Shown here: in pieces, positions 8,761 to 18,914 of the stretch
Position numbering within the stretch: position 1 is the first letter of the stretch
How the letters are laid out: each line of letters opens with the position of its first letter
NCBI RefSeq assembly: GCF_011684115.1
Contig: NZ_JAADJV010000001.1
Location: 1,178,001 to 1,242,000, forward strand
Length of the DNA stretch: 64,000 bases
Direction: 5' to 3'
Origin: Rahnella aceris
GTDB taxonomy: Bacteria; Pseudomonadota; Gammaproteobacteria; Enterobacterales; Enterobacteriaceae
Translations under genes and position numbers: made by a program
The notes under the pieces: model-generated
Databases searched by the model: none
Seen by the model: only the letters and a program-made list of their open reading frames with translations
What the model was told of the DNA's origin: nothing

Positions 8761-9199
8761 CTGGCGTTGGCAAGTGCATTCTCAGCGGTGGGGTTACTGG
8801 TATACACTGGTCGCGAAGTCTCTGTGGTACAAGCCCGTCCAATTTGGTTTAGCTACGCTTTCCCGTTGGTGATGTTTCTCAGTGCCTTTTCGGCCTTTTT
8901 CGCACTACTAATCGTGTCGAACCGCGAGGACAGGTCGTTAGAGCGAAAACTGGCTTGGGGGCAACTCTGGGCGCTGCCCGCTCAATCGTGCAGAAGATTA
9001 CTATCTGCGTGTTGCCGCCAACATCGCGTTTATGGGTAAAGCGCCGGTTGCGCAGGCAACGGTAGACGATGTGACGCTCACCGGAGTGAACCAAATGCTC
9101 CCCTTCATCCAGCAAACGCTAAAACGGGTGATAACCCAGTCCTAGAGCCGCCTGTGCAAACAGCTCACCGCCATACTGACGCTTCTGCACTTTGGTTGA
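8761..9199 (+). other. Decayed GC-rich DNA with membrane-protein-like reading frames
   Basis: One frame (about 8761-8985) reads 'WLALASAFSAVGLLVYTGRE', 'VSVVQARPIWF' and 'FLSAFSAFFALLIVS', a two-helix membrane segment reminiscent of DmsC-type anchor subunits, but with no start or end. A further frame (about 8979-9143) reads 'NRAEDYYLRVAANIAFMGKA' and ends at TAG; I cannot assign it. Neither is a plausible intact gene. Confidence 0.35.
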
Positions 9200-9352
9200 A
9201 TACTTACAATTGTGCCAGCAGGAACCAAAATGCAAGTTGGGAAAGTTGCACCTCAGCCGCAGTTTGGAGCATCAAGTTCTGGTGGGGTTCAGTATGAGCT
9301 TTTAGATCGTATACCAGCGGCATTATTAGGTAAGCCAATACCTTTAAAATGA
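9200..9352 (+). pseudogene. Amputated toxin tail, possibly TNT-like
   Basis: A stop-bounded frame from 9200 to TGA 9350-9352 reads 'IVPAGTKMQVGKVAPQPQFG' then 'ASSSGGVQYELLDRIP' and ends 'GKPIPLK'. The 'FG...GGVQYEL' pattern resembles the C-terminal end of TNT-type NAD+ glycohydrolase toxins found on some CDI and Rhs proteins. Only about 50 residues remain. An immunity-sized gene starts 10 bases later, which supports the reading of this as a toxin end. Confidence 0.5.
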
Positions 9353-9362
9353 GATTATTGAA

Positions 9363-9662
9363 ATGACTGACCAAATTGTGAACGAGTTAAGTGTAAAAGA
9401 TGGAAATAAAGTAGTGCTATATGATCGGCTCGATATGGAAAGCATCTATGGCAGAGAGCAATGCGCCAGAAATGTTTACTTGATTGATGCGAGTGCTCAA
9501 GTAATTTGGCAGGTTTATAGTGAGTATGATTCTGAGGGGAATCCTTTCACAAATATCAGTGTAGATGATCTAGGTAATATTACGGCCTATCGTTGGGATG
9601 GCGGACTATATTTTATAAACGGAAATACTGGTTTTGCAAAACCTCAAAAACTAATTAAGTAG
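9363..9662 (+). CDS. Candidate immunity protein beside the TNT-like toxin remnant
   Basis: A 99-residue acidic protein starting 10 bases after the toxin-tail stop; the ribosome site is weak (GAG). It contains 'NVYLIDASAQVIWQVYSEYD' and 'ISVDDLGNITAYRWDGGLYF', a beta-strand-rich pattern typical of small immunity proteins. Its toxin partner survives only as a tail, so the gene is an orphan that could still protect the cell against neighbours carrying the same toxin. Family assignment not made. Confidence 0.6.
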   Translation: MTDQIVNELSVKDGNKVVLYDRLDMESIYGREQCARNVYLIDASAQVIWQVYSEYDSEGNPFTNISVDDLGNITAYRWDGGLYFINGNTGFAKPQKLIK

Positions 9663-9695
9663 TTATGTTTCAAATTATTTTCAGTCTCTGGGGGT

Positions 9696-10033
9696 TTGCT
9701 GTATCATTCGGACCAATGTAGGCACTATACTGGTAGTAATTTCAAGCAGTTACTGTGGAGATATCAGATAAAGCAAAGCCTGGGTCGCCGGGGGAATTGC
9801 TGGGAGCATCAACAGCCTGATGGAACGTTTTTTTAGAAGTCTGAAAACAGAATGGATGCCGGATAATGGATACGCTAATTTTAGCGAAGCCAGCACAGCG
9901 ATAACGAATTACATAACGGGATATCACAGCCAACTCAAAACTCATCAATATAATGGTGGTTAGTCGCCCAACGAATCAGAACGATTGTTCTGGAAAACTC
10001 TAAAGCCGTGGCCAATTTTTGTTGACCACTACA
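9696..10033 (+). mobile_element. IS3-family insertion sequence remnant (OrfB 3' end)
   Basis: The translation shows the C-terminal half of an IS3-type DDE transposase: 'LLYHSDQCRHYTGSNFKQLL' (second Asp of the triad), 'WRYQIKQSLGRRGNCWE', a frameshift near 9810, then 'MERFFRSLKTEWMPDNGY' and 'SQLKTHQYNGG', a TAG, and 'SPNESERLFWKTLKP'. The first half and OrfA are missing and there are at least two lesions, so it is inactive. The right end is probably at 10033, where the complement begins TGTAGTGGTCAAC as in IS terminal repeats. It appears to have cut the toxin whose tail follows. Confidence 0.75.
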
Positions 10034-10239
10034 CAGCCAGAACGGAAGGCCCTACTCGGGGGGCTTCTTTTGTTACAGAGTTTGATCCTAAAACGGGCAG
10101 TACGAGGCAGTGGATGGAAAGCTATGATCATTCAGGGGAGGTAATCCGTGTCCACCCGAAAAGTATTAATGGCCAATCGGTTGATGCTCAGCACTACCCT
10201 CCGACCGGAGCAGAATTAAAGAATTGGGGGCAGCAATGA
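10034..10239 (+). pseudogene. CDI toxin tail truncated by IS3 remnant
   Basis: Just after the IS end the frame reads 'TEGPTRGASFVTEFDPKTGS', 'TRQWMESYDHSGEVIRVHPK', 'SINGQSVDAQHYPPTGAELK' and stops with TGA at 10237. The ending 'VIRVHP..ING..V..QHYPPTG' is one I associate with C-terminal tips of haemagglutinin/Rhs-type toxins. About 70 residues remain; the pretoxin and stalk are gone. The stop overlaps the next start (ATGA), the normal toxin-immunity junction. Confidence 0.6.
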
Positions 10240-10466
10240 GCATGGAAGACGTAGTGGCTGATAGGCTTGAAAGAATAGTTGCGGATGGGTTTGATATTTT
10301 TAAAATATCAAAAGAGGCACTTGATATTTATCAAGATCCAAGTTTTTCACTCACGAAAAAGTTAGATTTTGCGTTGCTGTCACTAATTGCAATGGTCGAA
10401 GGGCCAGAGTTTGAGATGACAGAAAAAGAGTTTCATGAATTTTTATCTGATATTCGACAGATGTAG
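10236..10466 (+). CDS. Candidate immunity protein for the IS-truncated toxin
   Basis: A 76-residue, mostly helical acidic protein. ATG 10236 overlaps the toxin TGA by the ATGA junction and is preceded by GGGGGC as a ribosome site; an in-frame start 12 bases upstream lies inside the toxin tail and is rejected. It contains 'ALDIYQDPSFSLTKKLDFAL' and 'EFEMTEKEFHEFLSDIRQM'. It is intact although its toxin is not, and a terminator follows. Confidence 0.6.
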   Translation: MSMEDVVADRLERIVADGFDIFKISKEALDIYQDPSFSLTKKLDFALLSLIAMVEGPEFEMTEKEFHEFLSDIRQM

Positions 10467-10501
10467 TCTCTTCAAAATACCTACATTGGTCAGGCACTAT
10501 C

Positions 10502-10526
10502 GACACCGGCCTTGCGCCGGTGTTTT
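10502..10526 (+). terminator. Rho-independent terminator ending the CDI array
   Basis: The stem ACACCGGC / GCCGGTGT with a 5-base loop is followed by TTTT. It lies 35 bp after the last immunity gene. Confidence 0.8.
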
Positions 10527-10675
10527 TGCACCCATTCTGTAACCTTCTTGCACTCAAGCTATATCATTTTTGTAGTCCTTTTTTCTCCTCCCTTGTAAGC
10601 ACACCTGTTTTACTTCCACGCACTTTTTGAGATTTCCGGTTTCTGATCCCTTCCCAATATCTGTGCCAGGATAAA

Positions 10676-10897
10676 TCAGAGATCCGGGCCTGTTTGCAGG
10701 CTTCGGATAAATTCTGCCGGAGTCTGGTTATTTAACGAGGAATGTGGTCCATCATGGTTATGTTCCTTCCGCCAGCGATCGAGCTTTTCTTGCGCATTCT
10801 CGATCGACAGGAACGAGTGGATATTCAGGCATTCCTCAGACTGCCATTGAACGATTCGAACAATGGGTTATCTGCAGGCATGCCGGAGAGAAGTCCT
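10676..10897 (-). mobile_element. Second IS3-family transposase remnant (OrfB 3' end)
   Basis: Read on the minus strand the segment gives 'PADNPLFESFNGSLRN', a frameshift, then 'EECLNIHSFLSIENAQEKLD', 'RWRKEHNHDGPHSSLNNQTP' and 'AEFIRSLQTGPDL' with a TGA (complement of 10676-10678). This is the typical end of an IS3-family OrfB with the catalytic Glu motif 'ESFNGSLR.E' split by the shift. It differs in sequence and orientation from the first remnant, so a second element was involved. No terminal repeats or target duplications were recognised. Confidence 0.75.
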
Positions 10898-11169
10898 TAG
10901 TAACTTTATTTTCGCATGCTCATCACTTTTGAAATGATTTGCCAATAAATACGTTCATAAATGGTGATATTTACTTTTTTAATCAATAAATTATTTTACT
11001 CACTGTGCTGTTGCGTCATATGAAACGGTATAGTTTGGACGTATGGAAAGAAAATCTTCACCAAAACGAAGAGTAATTTATTGATCTCATTGAAAGGGAA
11101 TATGCACTCAAAAGTGAAGGGAAACAGCCAGTAAAAGTAACTTAACCGGCTGTTTTTAAAGACTAAACA
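10898..11169. other. AT-rich intergenic junction between CDI array and core genes
   Basis: No gene is supported. A loose inverted repeat (AAACAGCC about 11122-11129 and GGCTGTTT about 11149-11156, long loop) precedes a short T-run and might act as a weak terminator. The boundary marks the return to the conserved core chromosome. Confidence 0.4.
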
Positions 11170-12444
11170 TTAATGATCCTGAACCTGCTTATGAAACAGC
11201 TCCCTGAATACCGGATAAATATCTTCCTGTTCACGGATATGCTGCATGGCGAAATTATCGAATTTCTCCTGTAGCACTTCGTATTCACGCCACAGCGTCT
11301 GGTGGGCGCGGCGGGTAATTTCGATATAGCTGTAATAACGCACCATCGGCAGGATCTTCTGTGCCAGAAGCTGATGGCAGAGCGGGGAGTCGTCAGCCCA
11401 GTTATCGCCATCGGAGGCCTGCGCGGCGTAAATATTCCACTGCGCCGGGTCGTAGCGTTCCTGAATGACTTCATCCATCAGTTTCAGTGCACTCGAAACG
11501 ATGGTCCCGCCGGTTTCCTGCGAGTAGAAGAACTCCTGTTCATCCACTTCTTTAGCCTGTGTATGGTGACGGATATAGACCACGTCGACGTTCTTATACG
11601 TCCGGCTCAGGAACAGATAGAGCAGGATATAGAAACGTTTGGCCATGTCTTTGGTTGCCTGATCCATCGAACCCGAGACATCCATCAGACAGAACATCAC
11701 CGCCTGGCTCGAAGGCTCGGGGCGACGTTCATAGTTACGGTAGCGCAAATCAAAGGTATCGATGAACGGCGTTTTGGCGATTTTTGCCCGCAGCTCAGCA
11801 ATCTCTTTACGCAGCCGTTCTTCTTCCAGTAATTGTGCTGGTTCGCTGTGCTCGACCTCGGTCAGCGTCGATTCCAGCTCACGCAGCTCGCGTTTTTTAC
11901 CCGCTGTCATCGCCGTGCGGCGGGCCAGCGAGTTTTGCAAAGAGCGCACCACACTGATATTGGCCGGTACGCCATTAGACGTGTAACCGGAGCGGTGGGT
12001 TTTAAATTCATTCAGCTGTTTATGCTGGTTTTTTCTCAGGTTTGGCAGCGCCAGATCTTCAAACAGCAGATCGAGATATTCGTCCTTTGAAATCTGGAAT
12101 GAAAACTCATCTTCGCCTTCACCATCCTTGCTGGCATCGCCCTGACCACTGCCACCGCCACCACCCCCCTGCGGTCGTTCGATGCGGTCATTCTGCACAA
12201 AGTGATCGTTGCCGGGATGAACACGGTGGCGCAAGCCACCGCGACCCTGATGAAACATGGGCTCGTTGATATCGGAATTGGGGATCGAAACGGATTCCCC
12301 GCTATCCACGTCGGTAACCGAACGCTTGTTGATGGCCTCGGCAATCGACTGTTTGATTTGCGACTTATAGCGGCGCAAAAAGCGCTGGCGGTTCACCGCG
12401 CTTTTATTCTTGCCATTCAGCCGACGGTCAATAAAATACGTCAT
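11170..12444 (-). CDS. yeaH: YeaH, DUF444 protein with VWA-like domain
   Basis: The 424-residue product matches E. coli YeaH nearly end to end ('[12 protein letters not shown]', '[20 protein letters not shown]'). A Gly-rich linker lies near residues 93-101. A von Willebrand factor A-like domain carries the metal-site motif DVSGS at 255-259. The start at 12444, after GGGGAAAT, is chosen over one eight codons upstream because the family begins MT(W/Y)FIDRR. It lies 34 bp after the kinase gene yeaG and is co-transcribed with it. In E. coli the pair is linked to nitrogen starvation and stationary-phase stress; YeaH's biochemical role is unknown. Confidence 0.93.
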   Translation of the reverse strand: MTYFIDRRLNGKNKSAVNRQRFLRRYKSQIKQSIAEAINKRSVTDVDSGESVSIPNSDINEPMFHQGRGGLRHRVHPGNDHFVQNDRIERPQGGGGGGSGQGDASKDGEGEDEFSFQISKDEYLDLLFEDLALPNLRKNQHKQLNEFKTHRSGYTSNGVPANISVVRSLQNSLARRTAMTAGKKRELRELESTLTEVEHSEPAQLLEEERLRKEIAELRAKIAKTPFIDTFDLRYRNYERRPEPSSQAVMFCLMDVSGSMDQATKDMAKRFYILLYLFLSRTYKNVDVVYIRHHTQAKEVDEQEFFYSQETGGTIVSSALKLMDEVIQERYDPAQWNIYAAQASDGDNWADDSPLCHQLLAQKILPMVRYYSYIEITRRAHQTLWREYEVLQEKFDNFAMQHIREQEDIYPVFRELFHKQVQDH

Positions 12445-12478
12445 ATTTCCCCCAAACGACGTTGCCAACGATCTTCTG

Positions 12479-14413
12479 TTACGAGGATTTTCTTACGCGC
12501 AGGTACCATTCACACAGCAGGCGTACCTGTTTGCGTGTGTATCCTTTCTCCATCATTCTGTCGACAAAATCATCATGTTTTTTCTGTTCATCTGTCGACG
12601 TCTTGGCGTTAAACGAGATAACTGGCAGTAATTCCTCGGTATTTGAGAACATTTTTTTCTCAATGACCGTGCGCAGTTTTTCGTAACTGGTCCAGTTTGG
12701 ATTGCGGCCGCTGTTATTGGCGCGGGCACGCAGCACGAAGTTGACGATTTCGTTACGAAAATCTTTTGGATTGCTGATCCCGGCCGGTTTTTCGATTTTT
12801 TCCAGCTCGGCATTCAGCGATTCACGGTCAAACAGTTGACCGGTATCCGGATCGCGGTATTCCTGATCCTGGATCCAGAAGTCAGCGTAGGTAACATAAC
12901 GGTCGAAAATGTTTTGTCCGTATTCTGAATAGGATTCCAGATAAGCAGTCTGGATCTCTTTGCCGATAAACTCAGCGTATTTCGGGATCAGATAGCCTTT
13001 CAGGTGCTCCAGATATTTTTCAGCGATGTCCTGCGGGAACTGTTCGCGCTCGATTTGCTGTTCCAGCACGTAGAACAAATGCACCGGGTTGGCAGCCACT
13101 TCCACATGGTCAAAGTTGAAAACACGGGAGAGAATTTTAAACGCAAAGCGCGTCGACAGCCCGTTCATGCCTTCATCCACACCCGCATAATCGCGGTATT
13201 CCTGATAGGACTTGGCTTTCGGGTCGGTATCTTTCAGGCTTTCACCGTCATACACCCGCATTTTGGAATAACTGCTGGAGTTTTCAGGCGTTTTCAGGCG
13301 CGAGAGAATCGAGAAGCGCGCGAGCGTTTCCAGAGTTCCCGGTGCACAAGGAGCATGCGAGAGTTCACTGTTGCTGAGCAGCTTGTCGTAGATTTTCATC
13401 TCTTCAGACACGCGCAGGCAATAAGGCACTTTCACGATGTACACACGGTCAAGGAACGCTTCATTATTCTTGTTGTTACGGAACGTCACCCATTCAGATT
13501 CGTTGGAGTGCGCCAGAATAATGCCGTTGAACGGCAGGGCGGAGATCCCTTCGGTACCGTTATAGTTACCTTCCTGTGTCGCCGTCAGTAACGGGTGCAG
13601 CACCTTAATCGGTGCCTTAAACATCTCAACGAATTCCATCACACCCTGGTTTGCGCGGCATAAAGCACCGGAATAACCGTAAGCATCCGGATCATTTTGC
13701 GCGTGGTTTTCCAGTTTACGGATATCCACTTTCCCGACCAGTGCGGAGATGTCCTGGTTGTTTTCGTCGCCCGGTTCCGTTTTGGCGATGGCGATTTGTT
13801 CGAGAATCGACGGCCAGACTTTCACGACTTTAAACTTCGTGATGTCCCCCCCGAATTCATGCAGACGTTTTGCCGCCCATGGCGACATGATGGTGCCGAG
13901 ATAGCGCGGAGGAATGTTGTATTCTTTTTCCAGAATATGCGCATCTTCCTGCGGATTGAACAGGCACAGCGGATGGTCGTTTACCGGGCTGCGTTCGCCG
14001 TTGGCGCTCAGCACGTAAATCGGTACACGTTGCATCAGGGATTTCAGCCGTTCGGCCAGTGACGATTTACCGCCACCCACCGGGCCCAGTAAATAAAGGA
14101 TTTGTTTCTTTTCTTCCAGACCCTGCGCGGCGTGTTTCAGGTAGGAGACAATCTGTTCGATAGCCTCTTCCATGCCGTAAAATTCTTCAAATGCAGGGTA
14201 ACGTGCAACAACACGGTTCGAGAATAAACGCGACAGGCGTGGTTCAAGCGCGGTATCTACCATCGCTGGTTCACCGATTGCCATCAACAGACGTTCCGCC
14301 GCATTGACATAAGCACTGCGATCTTGCCGTGCAATGGTAAGAAATTCCTGCAGTGTGAACTCTTCGTCCTTGGCAGCCTCATAGCGCTGGCGATAATGGT
14401 CAAATATGTTCAT
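12479..14413 (-). CDS. yeaG: YeaG, PrkA-type serine protein kinase
   Basis: A 644-residue protein, the same length as E. coli YeaG. An N-terminal AAA+ domain has Walker [10 protein letters not shown] at 110-118; a PrkA C-terminal domain follows from about residue 400. PrkA-family proteins have Ser/Thr kinase activity and YeaG phosphorylates itself. With yeaH it forms a two-gene operon transcribed leftward from the long region upstream of 14413. In enterobacteria the operon is induced by RpoS and nitrogen stress (family knowledge; no promoter is assigned here). Confidence 0.95.
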   Translation of the reverse strand: MNIFDHYRQRYEAAKDEEFTLQEFLTIARQDRSAYVNAAERLLMAIGEPAMVDTALEPRLSRLFSNRVVARYPAFEEFYGMEEAIEQIVSYLKHAAQGLEEKKQILYLLGPVGGGKSSLAERLKSLMQRVPIYVLSANGERSPVNDHPLCLFNPQEDAHILEKEYNIPPRYLGTIMSPWAAKRLHEFGGDITKFKVVKVWPSILEQIAIAKTEPGDENNQDISALVGKVDIRKLENHAQNDPDAYGYSGALCRANQGVMEFVEMFKAPIKVLHPLLTATQEGNYNGTEGISALPFNGIILAHSNESEWVTFRNNKNNEAFLDRVYIVKVPYCLRVSEEMKIYDKLLSNSELSHAPCAPGTLETLARFSILSRLKTPENSSSYSKMRVYDGESLKDTDPKAKSYQEYRDYAGVDEGMNGLSTRFAFKILSRVFNFDHVEVAANPVHLFYVLEQQIEREQFPQDIAEKYLEHLKGYLIPKYAEFIGKEIQTAYLESYSEYGQNIFDRYVTYADFWIQDQEYRDPDTGQLFDRESLNAELEKIEKPAGISNPKDFRNEIVNFVLRARANNSGRNPNWTSYEKLRTVIEKKMFSNTEELLPVISFNAKTSTDEQKKHDDFVDRMMEKGYTRKQVRLLCEWYLRVRKSS

Positions 14414-15018
14414 ACGATGCCCGTCCTTCGTTATTTTACCCTTCGTCTTTGGAACCGCACCTTCGTTGGCTTCGCTTGTTCACCCGGGTCACTTAACTGT
14501 GTAAGCTCATCGGGAATCATTCACTTGCCGCCTTGCTGCAATTCCAATGATTCGGGTAACGCACAGGTTAATGAGAGCTTTTTTCAGCGCTCCCGGAAGA
14601 AAGATCTCCCACCTGAAATACAGCAACCCTTATGCCAACTTGCAAAACCCCTTGGAAAGCGACAATCTCGATGGTTTGAGAACTGTCTTTATTCGGTGGG
14701 ACGGGCAACCGTTCAGGCTAAGTCTTTCATCTATTTATAAGCGTAGTTTGGCATTAAGAAAATTTCCTCTCTGGTTTTGGCGTTTTTTAAGTCATATCAA
14801 TGACTCAGTTGTGCGGAATGCTCTGAAAAGCCTTACAGGACGTGCCCTGCAGAGCGGAAGTTGTTTCTTTAGTCATTTTTATTTCATATTTTGCAGTTAA
14901 ATTGTGCGATCGCCCCGGTTTTTCTGGATATGTCTTTTTATAGACCCAGAATTGCTAAGCGTGACGTTTAAGGTTCATTTACACTAGCGACGTTTTTTTA
15001 CTTAATGGAATTAAGACA
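14414..15018. other. 600-bp divergent intergenic region between yeaG and mipA
   Basis: It holds a MITE-like repeat (14436-14559) and the promoters for yeaG (leftward) and mipA (rightward). Short open frames here have no ribosome site or recognisable sequence. The stretch just before mipA is AT-rich (about 14880-15015), as expected for a promoter. Nothing else is identified. Confidence 0.5.
14436..14559. repeat. MITE-like interspersed repeat with terminal inverted repeats
   Basis: A 124-bp segment begins TTACCC and ends GGGTAA. Outer ends pair imperfectly over about 18 bases (TTACCCTTCGTCTTTGGAA against TTACCCGAATCATTGGAA). The interior 'CTTGCCGCCTTGCTGCAATT' and 'TTCACCCGGGTCACTTA' resemble a family of short non-coding repeats I know from Serratia and Yersinia intergenic regions. 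It encodes nothing and lies inside the yeaG leader. Confidence 0.55.
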
Positions 15019-15768
15019 ATGAAAATGATCAATCTAAAAACACTGTCCATCGTTAGCGCGGCAGTGCTTTGCAGTCATGCTGCCGTGGCGGGAACCTGGC
15101 AGGCGGGTGCATCTGCGCTGGTCGCTCCGGATCCGTACCGTGGTAATAATGACCACGTATACCCGGTACCGATCATCAATTACGACAATGATGATTTCTA
15201 TTTTCACACCCTGATGGCGGGCTATTACCTGTGGAATGATGACGCCAACAAACTGAGCGTCACCGCCAGCTATTTCCCGTTGAGCTTTGACCCAAGCGAC
15301 AGCGACGATAAGCGCATGAAGCGCCTCGATAAACGTCACTCAACGCTGATGGCCGGTCTGGCTTATTCGCATAATGCCGAGTGGGGTACCCTCCGCGCCA
15401 GCTTCAATGCGGATACGCTGGATACCAGCAATGGCATGACTGCTGATCTGGCTTATCTGTATGCCATTAAAGGCTCTAACTGGGCTGTGGTACCGGGCTT
15501 TGGTGTGACCTGGTTTAGCTCGAATCTCACCCAGTATTATTATGGCGTGACCAAAGACGAATCCCGTCGCAGTGGCTTCCATAGCTATTCCCCGAACGAC
15601 AGCTTCAGCCCGTATGTTGAAGTCTCCGCAAAATATAACTTCACGCCAGCATGGCAAGGGTTCGTGACCGGTCGCTACCTGCGTCTGTCCAGTGAAGTGA
15701 CCGACAGCCCGATCATCGAAAATAACTGGACTGGCGTGTTGTGGACGGGTGTGACTTACACCTTCTGA
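15019..15768 (+). CDS. mipA: MipA, MltA-interacting outer-membrane protein
   Basis: A 249-residue MipA/OmpV-family protein. The N-terminus 'MKMINLKTLSIVSAAVLCSH' plus 'AAVA' is a signal peptide with cleavage near residues 24-25. The mature part alternates aromatic beta-strands and ends in 'GVLWTGVTYTF', with the terminal Phe used for outer-membrane insertion. In E. coli MipA scaffolds the lytic transglycosylase MltA with PBP1B. AAGAC precedes the ATG as a modest ribosome site. It diverges from yeaG as in E. coli. Confidence 0.92.
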   Translation: MKMINLKTLSIVSAAVLCSHAAVAGTWQAGASALVAPDPYRGNNDHVYPVPIINYDNDDFYFHTLMAGYYLWNDDANKLSVTASYFPLSFDPSDSDDKRMKRLDKRHSTLMAGLAYSHNAEWGTLRASFNADTLDTSNGMTADLAYLYAIKGSNWAVVPGFGVTWFSSNLTQYYYGVTKDESRRSGFHSYSPNDSFSPYVEVSAKYNFTPAWQGFVTGRYLRLSSEVTDSPIIENNWTGVLWTGVTYTF

Positions 15769-15898
15769 GGCAATGCACCATCATGGTGAACATATTGCAC
15801 ATTAGTGGGGCGTATCGCCCCATTTGCACATTTATAGATCAGTAAATTTTCAAAGAATCGAATTAACTTTTCAGCTATGACCCAACCGGAGGAAACAG

Positions 15899-16753
15899 AT
15901 GAAAGCGAAGACCGTGCAATTGCCTGATGGCACGACAGTACCCGCAATCGGACAAGGTACCTGGTATATGGGGGAACGGAACAGTGATCTCCGTGCCGAA
16001 GTGAAGGCCTTGCAGCAAGGGCTGGATGCCGGTATGACGCTGATCGACACTGCAGAAATGTACGCGGATGGCGGTGCGGAAAGGGTGGTCGGTGAAGCGA
16101 TATCCGGGCGGCGTGATGACGTGTTTCTGGTGTCAAAAGTGTATCCGCATCATGCCGGTGGCGCGAAAGCGATCGCCGCCTGTGAGCAAAGTCTGAAGCG
16201 TTTAAAAACAGATTGTCTAGACCTGTATTTGTTGCACTGGCGTGGTTCGATTCCGCTACATGACACTGTCACGGCGATGGAAAAATTGCAGCAATCCGGC
16301 AAAATCCGGCGCTGGGGTGTCTCTAATCTTGATACTGACGATATGCAGGCGCTGTGGAAAATCCCCGGAGGCAATGCATGCATGACCAATCAGGTGCTGT
16401 ATCACGCGGCAGTCCGTGGCATTGAGTTTGACCTGCTGCCGTGGTGTGAGGAGCACAGCGTTCCCGTTATGGCCTATTGCCCGCTGGCGCAGGCCGGCAA
16501 GTTACGTCACGACGTCCTGACTGCACCGGTGATGCAGGAAATCGCCAACGCTCGGGGTGTCAGCAGCGCGCAGATTGCTCTGGCCTGGGTAACGCGCACC
16601 GGTAACGTGATCGCTATTCCTAAAGCGGTACAACCGCAGCACGTGAAAGATAATGCGGCGGCGCTGACGCTCAGCCTGACGGCCGATGAAATAGCACGAA
16701 TTGACACAGTATTCCCGGCACCGAATCATAAAACGCCGCTGGATATGGTTTGA
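15899..16753 (+). CDS. yeaE: YeaE, aldo/keto reductase (methylglyoxal reductase)
   Basis: A 284-residue AKR-fold protein with the catalytic tetrad D50, Y55, K80 and H113 ('IDTAEMY', 'SKVYP', 'LHWRG'). NADPH-binding elements appear near the C-terminus ('AIPKAVQPQHVKDNAAAL'). E. coli YeaE reduces methylglyoxal to acetol, which fits its place beside gapA. GGAGG lies eight bases before the ATG. It is convergent with yeaD. Confidence 0.93.
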   Translation: MKAKTVQLPDGTTVPAIGQGTWYMGERNSDLRAEVKALQQGLDAGMTLIDTAEMYADGGAERVVGEAISGRRDDVFLVSKVYPHHAGGAKAIAACEQSLKRLKTDCLDLYLLHWRGSIPLHDTVTAMEKLQQSGKIRRWGVSNLDTDDMQALWKIPGGNACMTNQVLYHAAVRGIEFDLLPWCEEHSVPVMAYCPLAQAGKLRHDVLTAPVMQEIANARGVSSAQIALAWVTRTGNVIAIPKAVQPQHVKDNAAALTLSLTADEIARIDTVFPAPNHKTPLDMV

Positions 16754-16784
16754 AGTCAATCATTCACATCGGTCATCAGACGAT

Positions 16785-16806
16785 AAAAAGGGGCCATCTG
16801 GCCCCT
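16785..16806 (-). terminator. Terminator for yeaD
   Basis: The stem AGGGGCC / GGCCCCT with a 4-base loop is followed, on the minus strand, by TTTTT. It lies 30 bp after the yeaD stop and faces yeaE. Confidence 0.85.
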
Positions 16807-16835
16807 ATGTCATCTTTGCTGCAAACCTAAACCGG

Positions 16836-17705
16836 TTATTTACGGACAGAGAAGGTCACTGCCAGACGCGCTGGCGCGGCATGCGTAGAGGTGTGTGTAT
16901 GAGAAACTTGCGCCGTTTCAACGCACACCATGGTTTTATATCCGTCATCCGGCATATCAGCCATGCTCACCGACAGTGCAGAACCCGGATTCCAGGCCAC
17001 CACATCGGCGTTATTTTCATGTGCGACAACCAGCGTACGTTTCAGAACCGGATCAACGATTTCGCTGGTGGCTTGCGGCTGGGTGTAGATGCGGTCAGTC
17101 TGGCCCGTGAAGGTCAGATCACCGTCTTCCTGCTTGGCTTTTGCGCCATCGACTTTATCAATAAAGCTGTTGCCCAGGCCTTTAATAGTGACATCGGCGA
17201 TGTCGCCAATGTTGAAATAGGTGTGCAGGGCGCTGTTGGCTTCGAAATCACCGGTCGACTCCAGCTCGATGTGGCAGGTTGCCCCGAGCGTGAAGCGTGC
17301 CGTCAGCGTGAATGCATGCGGCCATAATTCCAGTGTTTCAGGGGAGCTTTTCAGCGTTAAGGTCAGTACCACATTTTCGTCAGTTTCTTTGTGGTCAGTC
17401 AGTTCCCACGCAACGTTACGTGCAAAACCGTGTGAGGGTTTGCCCGCCGGACCAAACCACGGCCAGCAGATAGGGATACCGCCACGAATCGCAACGCCTT
17501 CTTTGAACGCGCTGGCGCTGCTCATCCATAGCACCGGCTCTTCGCCTTCAGGCTGCCATGCCAACAGATGTGCACCTTGCAGGGCAATGGCAGCACGGAC
17601 TTTCGGATGAGTCACAACGAGTACCGGCAGTTCGTCGACAAGACGCTGGCTAACGGAGGTAGAGATTTGGTTTACGATCGGAAGAGAAAAGAGTTGTTCT
17701 GTCAT
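16836..17705 (-). CDS. yeaD: YeaD, hexose-6-phosphate mutarotase
   Basis: A 289-residue aldose-1-epimerase-like protein. Family catalytic residues are visible: His161 in 'SALHTYFNIGD' and Glu263 in 'MVCVETAQ', plus the substrate-side 'GIPICWPWFGP' and 'HGFARN'. It interconverts alpha and beta anomers of glucose-6-phosphate. It follows gapA in the same direction, but a terminator lies between them, so read-through or its own promoter must supply transcription. Confidence 0.93.
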   Translation of the reverse strand: MTEQLFSLPIVNQISTSVSQRLVDELPVLVVTHPKVRAAIALQGAHLLAWQPEGEEPVLWMSSASAFKEGVAIRGGIPICWPWFGPAGKPSHGFARNVAWELTDHKETDENVVLTLTLKSSPETLELWPHAFTLTARFTLGATCHIELESTGDFEANSALHTYFNIGDIADVTIKGLGNSFIDKVDGAKAKQEDGDLTFTGQTDRIYTQPQATSEIVDPVLKRTLVVAHENNADVVAWNPGSALSVSMADMPDDGYKTMVCVETAQVSHTHTSTHAAPARLAVTFSVRK

Positions 17706-17823
17706 TATCTAAAATCCTGTCAGGGTTAAACAATTACGATTTTGAACCAAGACTACACATGAACCAAACCCGTCTGTTTGATCGCACTCATGTGCTGATA
17801 AAAAAGTGCATCCGACAGAAAGC

Positions 17824-17847
17824 AAAAGGGCGACTTGCGTCGCCCTT
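17824..17847 (-). terminator. Terminator for gapA
   Basis: The stem AAGGGCGAC / GTCGCCCTT with the loop TTGC is followed on the minus strand by TTTT. It lies 24 bp after the gapA stop. Confidence 0.85.
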
Positions 17848-17871
17848 CAATCAGTTCATTCACATAACCAA

Positions 17872-18882
<1,011 letters not shown>

Positions 18883-18914
18883 CTATTTTTTTAGTGAATA
18901 AAAGGTTGGTTGTA

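Noticed and set aside
8879..9115. Minus-strand frame reading 'LDEGEHLVHSGERHIVYRCL' as a possible transposase
   Set aside because: Stops interrupt it at both ends and no IS family motif or terminal repeats could be seen; the plus-strand frame is at least as good.
11122..11156. Inverted repeat AAACAGCC / GGCTGTTT as a firm terminator
   Set aside because: The 19-base loop and short stem make it weak; mentioned only under the intergenic entry.
14547..14900. 117-codon open frame upstream of mipA
   Set aside because: It begins at the edge of a MITE-like repeat, has no ribosome site and no family resemblance; probably chance.
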